In this document: positions 1-6,039 of the stretch, piece after piece
Numbering within the stretch: the stretch's first letter is position 1
Layout: each line of letters opens with the position of its first letter
NCBI GenBank assembly: GCA_003156795.1
Contig: PMHU01000217.1
Coordinates: forward strand, 1 to 6,128
Direction of reading: 5' to 3'
DNA length: 6,128 nt
From: Acidimicrobiaceae bacterium
GTDB lineage: Bacteria; Actinomycetota; Acidimicrobiia; Acidimicrobiales; Palsa-688
Translations under genes and position numbers: made by a program
Notes under the pieces: generated by a model
Database searches by the model: none
The model's input: the letters and a program-made list of their open reading frames with translations, nothing else
What the model was told of the DNA's origin: nothing

Positions 1-217
1 ACCGTCAAGCTTCATAATCACCCGTCCGGCCGACGGGGAGATGCCCAGACCTCCTTCGGGCTAAGGCGCTTGGCCGGCCGGGAGGTGCCCGAGATTCATT
101 GTTCTGTCGAGGCCGGTCTGGGATGTTGGGGGGGCTGTGTCAACCTTTTCCGGGTGTGTAGGCCTTTAGGAGGGTGTGACGCTGGTTTTCCTGGGTGGTC
201 TTGTGCCGGGAGGGGTA
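1..217. other. left-edge non-coding region with small hairpins
   Basis: No gene is supported here. On the + strand one frame is open from the left edge to a TAA at 62-64, so it could be the last 20 codons of an upstream gene. On the - strand an ATG at 15-13 (or GTG at 21-19) opens a frame running off the left edge, so a leftward gene could also start here. Neither can be judged from so few codons. Visible structures are a 6-bp perfect hairpin (CCCGTC 21-26 / GACGGG 32-37, 5-nt loop) and a longer-range pairing of ACCTCC (49-54) with GGAGGT (81-86). The stretch 121-217 is very G-rich (a run of G at 127-134) and should hold the promoter of the sigma-factor operon, but I see no convincing -35/-10 pair. 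Confidence 0.4.
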
Positions 218-724
218 GTGACTGGGATACCTGGGGCTGAGACGGGGGGCGGCGATTTCGAGGTTTTCTTTGATTCGGTGTGGCCTCGGGTCGTGGCGCT
301 GGGCAGGAGGATGGGGTTGGGGGTTGCCGATGCCGAGGATGTGGCGTTGGACGCCCTGGCTATTGCGCACGACCGCTGGGGACGGGTGGGCAGGCTGGAG
401 TACCGGGAGGCGTGGACGTTGAAGGTGGCGGCCAGGCTGGCGCTGCGGGCGGCGGGCCGCAGGGGTGCGCCGGTGGTGGAACGTCGGGAGGGAGCCTCGG
501 CAGAAGACTTGGCGCTGGGTTCGGTGGCGGTGGAGGCGGCGTTGCGTCGCTTGCCGCGACGCCAGCGCCAGGTTGTCGTGCTGCGCTATTTGGCCGACCT
601 TCCTGAGAGGGAGGTTGCCCGGATACTTCGGATCGACGTGGGCTCGGTTAAGCAGCACGCCAGCCGGGCTCGCGCCACGCTGCGCGGTGTCTTGGTGGGC
701 GTTGACGCCGAGGAGAGCGCGTGA
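218..724 (+). CDS. ECF-type RNA polymerase sigma factor (sigma-70 regions 2 and 4)
   Basis: A small sigma factor of about 168 residues that would direct RNA polymerase to a dedicated set of promoters. Numbered from the GTG at 218, region 2 spans about 13-80, opening with DFEVFFDSVWPRVV and containing the DAED motif (38-41) and the W of the EAW segment of region 2.4 (about 66). Region 4 spans about 104-156, with the helix-turn-helix stretch LPRRQRQVVVLRYLADLP, then EREVARIL and GSVKQHASRARATL. There is no region 1, 3 or extra C-terminal domain, as expected for ECF factors. The frame is open from a GTG at 176, but the AGGAGG there (168-173) leaves only 2 nt. GTG 218 has GGGAGGGG (208-215) just upstream and removes an odd hydrophobic Gly-rich leader, so I prefer it, with moderate certainty. 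Its stop overlaps the start of the membrane propeller gene, so the two are co-translated and probably functionally linked. Target promoters are unknown. Confidence 0.88.
   Translation: MTGIPGAETGGGDFEVFFDSVWPRVVALGRRMGLGVADAEDVALDALAIAHDRWGRVGRLEYREAWTLKVAARLALRAAGRRGAPVVERREGASAEDLALGSVAVEAALRRLPRRQRQVVVLRYLADLPEREVARILRIDVGSVKQHASRARATLRGVLVGVDAEESA
711..715 (+). promoter_or_regulatory. ribosome binding site inside the sigma-factor 3' end
   Basis: AGGAG lies 5 nt before the GTG at 721 and inside the last codons of the sigma-factor gene. Together with the GTGA start/stop overlap (721-724) this fixes the start of the propeller gene and indicates translational coupling. Confidence 0.7.
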
Positions 725-2019
725 GCGAGCGGAGGTCGAGGGAGGAGCTTCTGGTCGAGGTCAAGGCCAGGTCGGCGCGTCGTCGTCAGCGCCGTCGCCG
801 ACTGGGGGCGGGGTTGGCTTTCGCGGTCGTGCTCGGGGTGGCGGTGCCAGCGATTGTCACGATGCACGGTCACCGAGCCTCGAAGGTCCAAGTCGCGGGC
901 GGAACTACCGTCCCGGCCGGCCGACGAGGGCCGCAGCCGACGGCCCCGCCGATCGTGGTCGGAGGCGCCTACGGCAGCCTGTATCCGATGACGATGTCCA
1001 CTTGGTGGGCGGTGGTCGACCGACCCGGTGGTCGCTCCTATGTCGTGCGCACCACCGACAGCGGCCGACGTTGGCAGGATGTGACCCCGCCCGTGGCTCG
1101 GAGCGGATCGGTGCTGATCGACGCCAACTATGACTCGGGCGGCTACTTCTTCACCGCCACCGCGGCGCTCGTCGAGACCTACCCCAGGTCGGAGTCCAAC
1201 CAGCTTGTGCCCGCCGCGACGCTGTACCGGACCAACGATGGCGGAGCCACGTGGCAGGCGGTCGGCTCCCTCGCCTCAGGCTGCCAGTTCGCCTTCGCTG
1301 ACCAATCTCATGGGTGGTGCACCGTCCACCCTGGTCTGAACTCTGAACCGCTGGGGGCGTCGTTCTACCGGACCTCCGACGGCGGGACAACCTGGCAAAA
1401 CGTCGGCAACGAGGGCTTCGGCGCTACCTGCGGTGAGGTTCCGCAGTTCCCATTCGGTTGCGGCGGACCCCAATACGTAACCTTCACTACGCCCCGCGAC
1501 GGTTGGGCCACCTCCCAGAAGAACCTCTACTCCACTACCGACGACGGCACGACCTGGCATCCCATCATCGCGACAGGACCATACGACCCCCAGATCGACT
1601 TCCTCGGACCGCCCGTCATATCGGGGAGCCGGCTGGCCATCGCGGAGCGCATCGGCCCTAGCCCCTCAGACTCCACCGTCAAGGTGCTGACGAGCAGCGA
1701 CGGCGGAGCAACATGGAGCACGCACATCGTTCCGGGACAACCAGCCGAGTGGTCGGCCGATCTCATCGACCAAACCAACTGGGCCTTCACCGACGGAACC
1801 CACCTCATGACCACCGACGACGCGGGCCAAACCTGGACCACCCAAACCCCAAACACCCCCATGCGCGACAGCCGAGGCAACACCCTCATCCTCAACTTCG
1901 AGACGCCCCAACTCGGATGGGCCTGGAACGAGCACGGCCCCGTCGCCTGGACCACCGACGCTGGAGCCACATGGCATCAAATCCACATACATGTGGGAAA
2001 CTATCGCCTCGGGCAGTGA
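721..2019 (+). CDS. single-pass membrane protein with extracellular seven-blade Asp-box (BNR/Ycf48-like) propeller
   Basis: A 432-residue protein. Residues 1-28 are strongly basic (RRRQRRRR at 20-27), residues 29-47 form one hydrophobic helix, and the positive-inside rule places the remainder outside. A Pro/Gly/Thr linker (about 58-80) leads to seven Asp boxes of the S/T-x-D-x-G-x-T-W type at 111, 171, 218, 272, 325, 365 and 411. Five are preceded by a W-containing strand (W95, HGW 197-199, DGW 260-262, NW 353-354, LGW 398-400), the pattern of Ycf48/sialidase-like propellers. Four cysteines (188, 200, 237, 247) lie close together and may form disulfides. Sialidase catalytic residues are not evident, so a binding or sensing role is more likely than hydrolysis. 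It is the second gene of a coupled operon with an ECF sigma factor, the place usually held by an anti-sigma factor, but no zinc-binding HxxxCxxC anti-sigma domain is present. Its role as a sigma regulator is inference. Confidence 0.85.
   Translation: MSERRSREELLVEVKARSARRRQRRRRLGAGLAFAVVLGVAVPAIVTMHGHRASKVQVAGGTTVPAGRRGPQPTAPPIVVGGAYGSLYPMTMSTWWAVVDRPGGRSYVVRTTDSGRRWQDVTPPVARSGSVLIDANYDSGGYFFTATAALVETYPRSESNQLVPAATLYRTNDGGATWQAVGSLASGCQFAFADQSHGWCTVHPGLNSEPLGASFYRTSDGGTTWQNVGNEGFGATCGEVPQFPFGCGGPQYVTFTTPRDGWATSQKNLYSTTDDGTTWHPIIATGPYDPQIDFLGPPVISGSRLAIAERIGPSPSDSTVKVLTSSDGGATWSTHIVPGQPAEWSADLIDQTNWAFTDGTHLMTTDDAGQTWTTQTPNTPMRDSRGNTLILNFETPQLGWAWNEHGPVAWTTDAGATWHQIHIHVGNYRLGQ
1051..1974 (+). 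repeat. seven Asp-box protein repeats
   Basis: The DNA encodes seven Asp boxes spaced 60, 47, 54, 53, 40 and 46 residues apart, the spacing expected of propeller blades. The first (TTDSGRRW) is the most degenerate; the others keep D, G, T and W. The repeats are clear in protein but strongly diverged in DNA, so they are old blades rather than a recent tandem amplification. Confidence 0.8.
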
Positions 2020-2105
2020 CAGTACGTCGAATTCCGCGCTCGGGATCAGGCGGGACTGCGGCCTTTTGGAGGCGCGAGATAACAGAACAATCAGTGCACG
2101 GCGGT

Positions 2106-4367
2106 TCACGGGATGCTAAGCGTCGCAACGGCTGGGCGGATGCCGGCGTCCCACCCGAAGCCGTTGCCGACGGCTTGGCAGCTTGCGGCGGTCGGGCAGG
2201 ACACGCCTGCCAGGACCGCCTGCTGCAGGTTGGTCGGGTCGGTAAGGATGGTTGAAGTCCAGGTGCTGTTGGCGAGGGAGTCGGCGAGTGCCTGCTCGTT
2301 GCCGTTGCTGTCGGTGTAGACCCCGACGGCTTCGCACGACCCGGCGGACGCGCAGGAGACACCGGAGAGACTTTCGTTGGTTGCGCCTGCTGGGAGAGGG
2401 AGTGTGGACGCGGTCCATGTTCCACTGGACAGAGCCTCGGTGATGGGCTGCCATGCGTTGCTTATGTCGTCGGCGTTGCGCCCCACGGCCACACAGGAGC
2501 CGACCACGGGGCACGCAATGGCACTAAGACTGGGACCAGGGGCGTCGGCCGGGGTTGGGAGCGTGGTCACTGTCCAAGAGCCATTCAAGAGGGAATCGGC
2601 TACGAGCTGGGTGCCCGAGGAGCTGTTGGCGCTGCCGACGGCGACGCACGATCCGATCGCGGGGCATGACAGTCCCGACATGAACACTTGCGGATCGGCT
2701 CCCGTTGGGATCGGTAGCGGGGTGAAGGTCCATGTTCCGTTCGAGAGTATGGCTGCTTGCGGTGGTGATTGGTCGAGGATGACGGCGCACCAACTCTGTG
2801 CGGGACATGACGGCGGAGTCTGGTCCTCCGATCCGTTAGGGGCCGGAACCTTGGCCGCCGTCCAGGTGCCTCCGGCCAGCGTGTCGATCTCGACCTGGTA
2901 TACGTTCTTCTTCAGGTTCAGATAGTCGCCGGTGGCGACACAGACACCGACCGTCGGGCAGGACACCCCTGATATGAGCGGGTCGGCCGAGCCGGCAACG
3001 GCTGGCAGCAAGGCTGGTGCCCATGCTCCCGACGACAGGGTCTCCGCCATTAGATGGCTGTCAGTCAACTGACTGTTCGTCGACACATCCACATAGGAGC
3101 CGACAATCACGCAACCGGTTTGCGAGGTGCAGGAGATACTGGCCGTGGACGTCTGGGGTGGTCCGACAAGACTTGGAGTGGTGACCGTCCAGACGCCGCC
3201 GGAGAGGGTCTCTGCCAGCGGGTCGTAGCGGCTGCCGAGGAAGGTGCTGCCGACCGCCAGACAGGACCCAACCGCAGCACACGAAACGGCCGCCAGACCC
3301 CAGCCCATCCCATAGCCGGGGACGGGCAGCGACGACGCCGTCCACGTACCGTTCGACAACGACTCAGAGACCAAACCTCCGCCACCTCCGCCGCCTACCG
3401 CCACACATGTGCCCACGGCCGGGCAAGAGATCCCCTCTAGGCTCGGGAAGCCAACCCCGACATCGGGAAATGTAGCCGCCGTCCACACGCCATTCGACAA
3501 CGACTCGCTCAACGCCCGGATCGCACCCGAAGAGCCCTGGTAGGAGCCAACAACGACACAGACGCCTTTTGCTGGACAGGAGATGCCAGCAGGCGGATAA
3601 ACCGACCATCCCGGCCGCGCCGGTAACGTCTCAGCCTTCCATCCCTTCGGCGACAAGGTCTCAGCCAGAATCTGACCCGTGCTCGCTTGACCGACCGCGA
3701 CGCACGAGTTCACTATCGGGCACGAGATTTTCGACATGTCCGCGTCGCCGGACACGGGAACGGGGAGGACCGCGACCGACCAGACCCCACCTGACAACAG
3801 CTCAGCAAACGGTGTCTCGACGTGCGCTGAGTTGTCATAGGAGCCCACCGCGACACACCAACCCTTAGCTGGGCAGGAAACCTGCGACAGCACCGCCTCT
3901 CCAACGGAATCTGCGGGTACCGGCAGAGCGGCCGCCGCCCACGACCCCGCCGAGAGCGTGTCAGCGGTCAGCGCGACCACCTGGCCGTTCGAGTTATACG
4001 ACTGGCCCACACCAACACACCAGCCCTCCTGAGGGCATGAAACACCCGTCGCGTTCGCCTCCAACGAGGGAACCGGCAGAGGCAGCCGGGTGCTCTGCCA
4101 GCTGCCGCCCGAAAGAGACGCACTGAGAGGAATGGCGGCGTCGGCGAACGTGCTCTGCGTGTAATAGCTACCAGCCGCCACGCAACTAGCCGTCTCCGCA
4201 CACGACACGCTCACCAGCCCGAACGTCGTCGGACCTGCAATCTTCCACTGCAAACGAGCCAGTTGCGACCCGCTCGACGCCAGCGCCGGCGTGGCCAAAC
4301 CAACCAGCAACAACATGATCACTGAGGCGACCGCTACCGCACTACGACCAGCAACGCGATTCCCCAC
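2106..4367 (-). CDS. secreted protein of 14 C-x5-C/W repeats, predicted beta-propeller, function unknown
   Basis: A 753-residue protein if started at the GTG at 4367-4365, which has GGGAGGG 8 nt upstream and places a Sec signal peptide at the very N-terminus. The signal peptide has basic residues at 4 and 8, a hydrophobic core at about 10-25 and an A-L-A cleavage site after residue 30. An in-frame start at 4463 would add an unlikely Trp/Arg-rich leader. From about residue 52 to the end there are 14 repeats of roughly 45-56 residues with the pattern SCPxxGxCVAVG, a variable loop, an AExLSxG strand, and then W plus a Pro-rich turn. All 28 cysteines lie in these C-x5-C pairs. Repeat 14 ends before its W strand, while mature residues just after the signal peptide (LQWKIAGP, W41) look like that missing strand. 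Similar Cys-pair repeats are, from memory, common in uncharacterised actinobacterial proteins. No catalytic motif, sortase signal or membrane anchor is seen. It is convergent with the sigma/propeller operon. Confidence 0.85.
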   Translation of the reverse strand: MGNRVAGRSAVAVASVIMLLLVGLATPALASSGSQLARLQWKIAGPTTFGLVSVSCAETASCVAAGSYYTQSTFADAAIPLSASLSGGSWQSTRLPLPVPSLEANATGVSCPQEGWCVGVGQSYNSNGQVVALTADTLSAGSWAAAALPVPADSVGEAVLSQVSCPAKGWCVAVGSYDNSAHVETPFAELLSGGVWSVAVLPVPVSGDADMSKISCPIVNSCVAVGQASTGQILAETLSPKGWKAETLPARPGWSVYPPAGISCPAKGVCVVVGSYQGSSGAIRALSESLSNGVWTAATFPDVGVGFPSLEGISCPAVGTCVAVGGGGGGGLVSESLSNGTWTASSLPVPGYGMGWGLAAVSCAAVGSCLAVGSTFLGSRYDPLAETLSGGVWTVTTPSLVGPPQTSTASISCTSQTGCVIVGSYVDVSTNSQLTDSHLMAETLSSGAWAPALLPAVAGSADPLISGVSCPTVGVCVATGDYLNLKKNVYQVEIDTLAGGTWTAAKVPAPNGSEDQTPPSCPAQSWCAVILDQSPPQAAILSNGTWTFTPLPIPTGADPQVFMSGLSCPAIGSCVAVGSANSSSGTQLVADSLLNGSWTVTTLPTPADAPGPSLSAIACPVVGSCVAVGRNADDISNAWQPITEALSSGTWTASTLPLPAGATNESLSGVSCASAGSCEAVGVYTDSNGNEQALADSLANSTWTSTILTDPTNLQQAVLAGVSCPTAASCQAVGNGFGWDAGIRPAVATLSIP
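2109..4214 (-). repeat. 14 tandem protein repeats with C-x5-C signature
   Basis: The repeats run from the codons around C56 (first Cys codon at 4202-4200) to the last pair (Cys codons at 2198-2196 and 2180-2178). Ten of 14 begin the Cys loop with CP; repeats 1, 7, 8 and 13 have CA or CT. Repeat 6 has seven Gly (GGN codons around 3377-3397) in place of its variable loop. Repeat 10 has lost the AVG glycine. Repeat 14 is truncated before the W strand. Repeat identity is at protein level only; I see no near-identical DNA copies. Confidence 0.85.
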
Positions 4368-4375
4368 CCGCAATG

Positions 4376-4382
4376 CCCTCCC
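4376..4382 (-). promoter_or_regulatory. ribosome binding site of the 14-repeat secreted protein
   Basis: GGGAGGG on the - strand sits 8 nt before the GTG at 4367-4365. It decides the start, shortening the longest open frame by 32 codons so that the signal peptide becomes N-terminal. Confidence 0.65.
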
Positions 4383-4409
4383 GACGGCGACTGAGCCGAC
4401 CCACCATCG

Positions 4410-4437
4410 ACCATACTCCCGATCCCGCCAAGGCCAA
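4410..4437 (-). promoter_or_regulatory. weak candidate promoter for the 14-repeat gene
   Basis: Hexamers TTGGCC and TATGGT with a 16-nt spacer, correctly placed upstream of the ribosome binding site. The match is partial (three of the six bases in the -35 box, TAT..T in the -10 box), and in GC-rich DNA such matches arise by chance. Confidence 0.22.
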
Positions 4438-4786
4438 GGAGGAGACCGCACACGGACCGTCACCGAGCCCTACGCGGGTGGGAGGATCCGGACAACAAAG
4501 GCGGCGCCGAGCAAGGCGACCGGATCACCGCAACGACGAGACTGAAGCCAACATCCCCAGACGCAGGATCCGCCGTTCGAGTTCGCAACCCCAAGGCTGC
4601 CCCGTCCCGGAACGACTCGGAGGGGCCTGCTCGCTGGCGACGGCAGCGGATCGCGGACCGGGATCGAACGCTCTGGGCTTCCGTGCACGACGTAGAGGTA
4701 TTCGTCACCGGGTCGCAAGCCAAATCATCTCCCGACTATGGGCTCATCGAGCGGACCCCACGGGTACCGGCTCGAGATGGAACACT

Positions 4787-5227
4787 ATGTGCTTGGCCAG
4801 TTCCGATCGGCAAGCGGCCCTCCAAGTCCAGCTCTCGGTCCGACGGGGTCGCGAGGCGATCGAGTTCTACAAAGCTGCGTTCGGGGCGGAAGAGGTCTAT
4901 CGCTTCGGCGGCACCGACGATCACCAGGATGTTGTCTGCCAGCTCAGTATCAACGGAGCGTCGTTCTGGGTCGAGGACGAGTCACCCGAGAACGGGAACT
5001 TCAGCCCCGAGTCGACTGGTGGATCAACCGAGCGGTTACTGCTCATCGCCGAGCAAACCTATGACATCGTCCGAAAGGCTCTGAGTCTCGGAGCGATCGA
5101 GATCAGTCCGGTCTCAGAAGAACACGGATGGCTGCTCGGGCGTATCGACGACCCCTACGGTCACCGGTGGGAAATCGGCCATCCTCTCGAAACATGGCCA
5201 CCCCCGGAGCCGCGATCACCCGGATAG
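4787..5227 (+). CDS. VOC family (glyoxalase-fold, PhnB-like) protein
   Basis: A 146-residue cytoplasmic protein of the vicinal oxygen chelate superfamily, which includes glyoxalases, dioxygenases and resistance proteins; no specific substrate can be assigned. Two beta-alpha-beta-beta-beta modules are visible. The first spans about 12-66, with QVQLSV, the helix REAIEFYKAAFGA (22-34) and INGASFWVED. The second spans about 82-132 and ends in the family signature DPYGHRWEIGHP (122-133), where E129 is at the usual metal-ligand position. The first-module ligand position appears to be Gln (Q15) rather than His, as often seen in PhnB-like members, so metal-dependent catalysis is uncertain. Start at ATG 4787 is the only in-frame start that leaves a normal N-terminus; its Shine-Dalgarno is weak (GGA at 4779-4781). 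The frame stays open far upstream, but that part is Arg-rich and unrelated to the fold. It lies 41 nt before the DinB-fold gene and may be co-transcribed with it. Confidence 0.85.
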   Translation: MCLASSDRQAALQVQLSVRRGREAIEFYKAAFGAEEVYRFGGTDDHQDVVCQLSINGASFWVEDESPENGNFSPESTGGSTERLLLIAEQTYDIVRKALSLGAIEISPVSEEHGWLLGRIDDPYGHRWEIGHPLETWPPPEPRSPG

Positions 5228-5256
5228 GGCACGGGCGGAGGGCCGGGCATGGCCGA

Positions 5257-5262
5257 TACCAT
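5257..5262 (+). promoter_or_regulatory. possible -10 element for leaderless transcription of the DinB-fold gene
   Basis: TACCAT fits the TANNNT pattern and ends 6 nt before the ATG at 5269, so transcription would begin at or next to the start codon. There is no Shine-Dalgarno at a workable distance (the nearest purine run, GGAGGG at 5237-5242, is about 26 nt away). Leaderless mRNAs are common in Actinobacteria. No -35 box is visible, so this is tentative. Confidence 0.3.
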
Positions 5263-5268
5263 CGCTGC

Positions 5269-6039
5269 ATGTCCGAAGGAACTAGAACCGCAACCGCTGT
5301 CCTCCGCCGCCGCCACGAGGACCTGATCAGCTTCAGCGAGACCCTCAGCGCCGATCAGCTACGCACCCAGTCTGGCAGCTCCGAATGGAATGTGGCCGCC
5401 GTGCTCAGCCACCTCGGCAGTGCGGCCGAGATCGGTCGCAGCACGGTCACCACCGGCAAGGCCGACATGGACGCCGCCCAAGGGGTCTGGGCTCGTTGGA
5501 ACGCCATGACCCCCGAGAAGCAGGCCGAGGAGTTCGCCGTGGCCAGCCGGCGCCTCTCGGATGCGCTGGAAGCGTTCAGCGACGAGCAGCTCGCCGACCA
5601 CCGCATCGACATGGTCTTCCTCCCCGCCCCCGTAGACGTCCTCTTCTACACCTCGATGCGCCTCAGCGAGGTCGGCCTACACGGATGGGATGCGCATGTC
5701 CCATTTGATGAGGCCGCTGCCGTGCCGGGGGACGTGGTGCCCTATGTCCTCGACCAGCTACCGATGTTCGCGGGCTTCTTCGCCAAGCCCGCTGAGCGTA
5801 CAGCAGAGCTTTCGGTGAAAACTACGTCCCCCGACCGCGAATACCGCCTCGGGCTGCGAGACGACGGCCTCAGCCTGACCCAAGAGACCTCAAGCTCATC
5901 GAACAAGCTCACCCTGCTGGGTGAGTCGCTTCTTCGCCTGACGAGCGGCCGCCTCGACGCCGCCCACACGCCGTCCACGGTAACCATGGAAGGTGAGATC
6001 ACCCTCGACGATCTGCGCCGCGTCTTCCCCGGTTACTGA
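5269..6039 (+). CDS. mycothiol-dependent maleylpyruvate isomerase family protein (DinB fold)
   Basis: A 256-residue cytoplasmic protein. The N-terminal four-helix DinB/MDMPI domain (about 1-150) carries the expected metal-site pattern: W40 followed by H48 in the helix NVAAVLSHLG, then E134 and H138 in RLSEVGLHGWD, with the conserved W140-D141. These residues correspond to the His/Glu/His metal ligands of mycothiol-dependent isomerases and related transferases. Residues about 165-256 match the smaller C-terminal MDMPI/SCP2-like domain, ending in ITLDDLRRVFPGY. Family members use mycothiol, the thiol of Actinobacteria, for isomerisation or conjugation; the true substrate here is unknown. Start ATG 5269 begins with MSEGTRTATAV and gives a normal family length; an upstream in-frame ATG at 5128 would overlap the VOC gene and add Arg-rich junk. 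It follows the VOC gene by 41 nt, which suggests either an operon or its own leaderless promoter. Confidence 0.85.
   Translation: MSEGTRTATAVLRRRHEDLISFSETLSADQLRTQSGSSEWNVAAVLSHLGSAAEIGRSTVTTGKADMDAAQGVWARWNAMTPEKQAEEFAVASRRLSDALEAFSDEQLADHRIDMVFLPAPVDVLFYTSMRLSEVGLHGWDAHVPFDEAAAVPGDVVPYVLDQLPMFAGFFAKPAERTAELSVKTTSPDREYRLGLRDDGLSLTQETSSSSNKLTLLGESLLRLTSGRLDAAHTPSTVTMEGEITLDDLRRVFPGY

Larger units (their letters stand above)
4368..4786. other. divergent intergenic region (about 420 nt)
   Basis: This separates the leftward 14-repeat gene from the rightward VOC gene and should carry promoters for both. All reading frames over it give Arg/Pro/Ser-rich translations with no family resemblance, so I call it non-coding. 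The only promoter-like pair I can point to is on the - strand, TTGGCC (4437-4432), a 16-nt spacer, then TATGGT (4415-4410), about 42 nt before the GTG at 4367. It is a weak match. No tRNA, repeat or clear operator is seen. Confidence 0.5.

Noticed and set aside
138..165. Autoregulatory ECF promoter (TGTCAACC at 138-145 resembles an AAC-type -35 motif).
   Set aside because: No CGT-like -10 motif lies 16-17 nt downstream, and the motif does not recur upstream of the 14-repeat gene.
1151..1970. Several long - strand frames antisense to the propeller gene, and + strand frames across 2113-3868.
   Set aside because: They are shadows of genes with clear domain patterns on the other strand and show low-complexity Arg/Pro/Ser composition.
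98..2091. A 10-nt perfect inverted repeat (ATTGTTCTGT at 98-107; ACAGAACAAT at 2082-2091) flanking the sigma/propeller operon, as if it were a mobile unit.
   Set aside because: It does not extend beyond 10 nt, there is no transposase or target duplication, and several 10-nt matches are expected by chance in a window of this size.
2020..2105. Bidirectional terminator between the convergent genes (GCCT/AGGC stem at 2061-2073).
   Set aside because: The stem has only 4 bp and no adjacent T-run on either strand.
4640..4720. tRNA-like stretch on the - strand (GTTCGATCC near 4665) and a similar B-box-like GGTTCGAGGC near 6100 on the + strand.
   Set aside because: The flanking bases do not form a T stem in either case, and no D arm, anticodon arm or acceptor stem can be drawn.
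4373..4786. N-terminal extension of the VOC frame by 138 residues, and overlapping - strand frames at 4460-4723.
   Set aside because: The translations are Arg/Ser/Pro-rich with no fold resemblance; long stop-free frames are normal in GC-rich DNA, and the VOC fold begins only after 4787.
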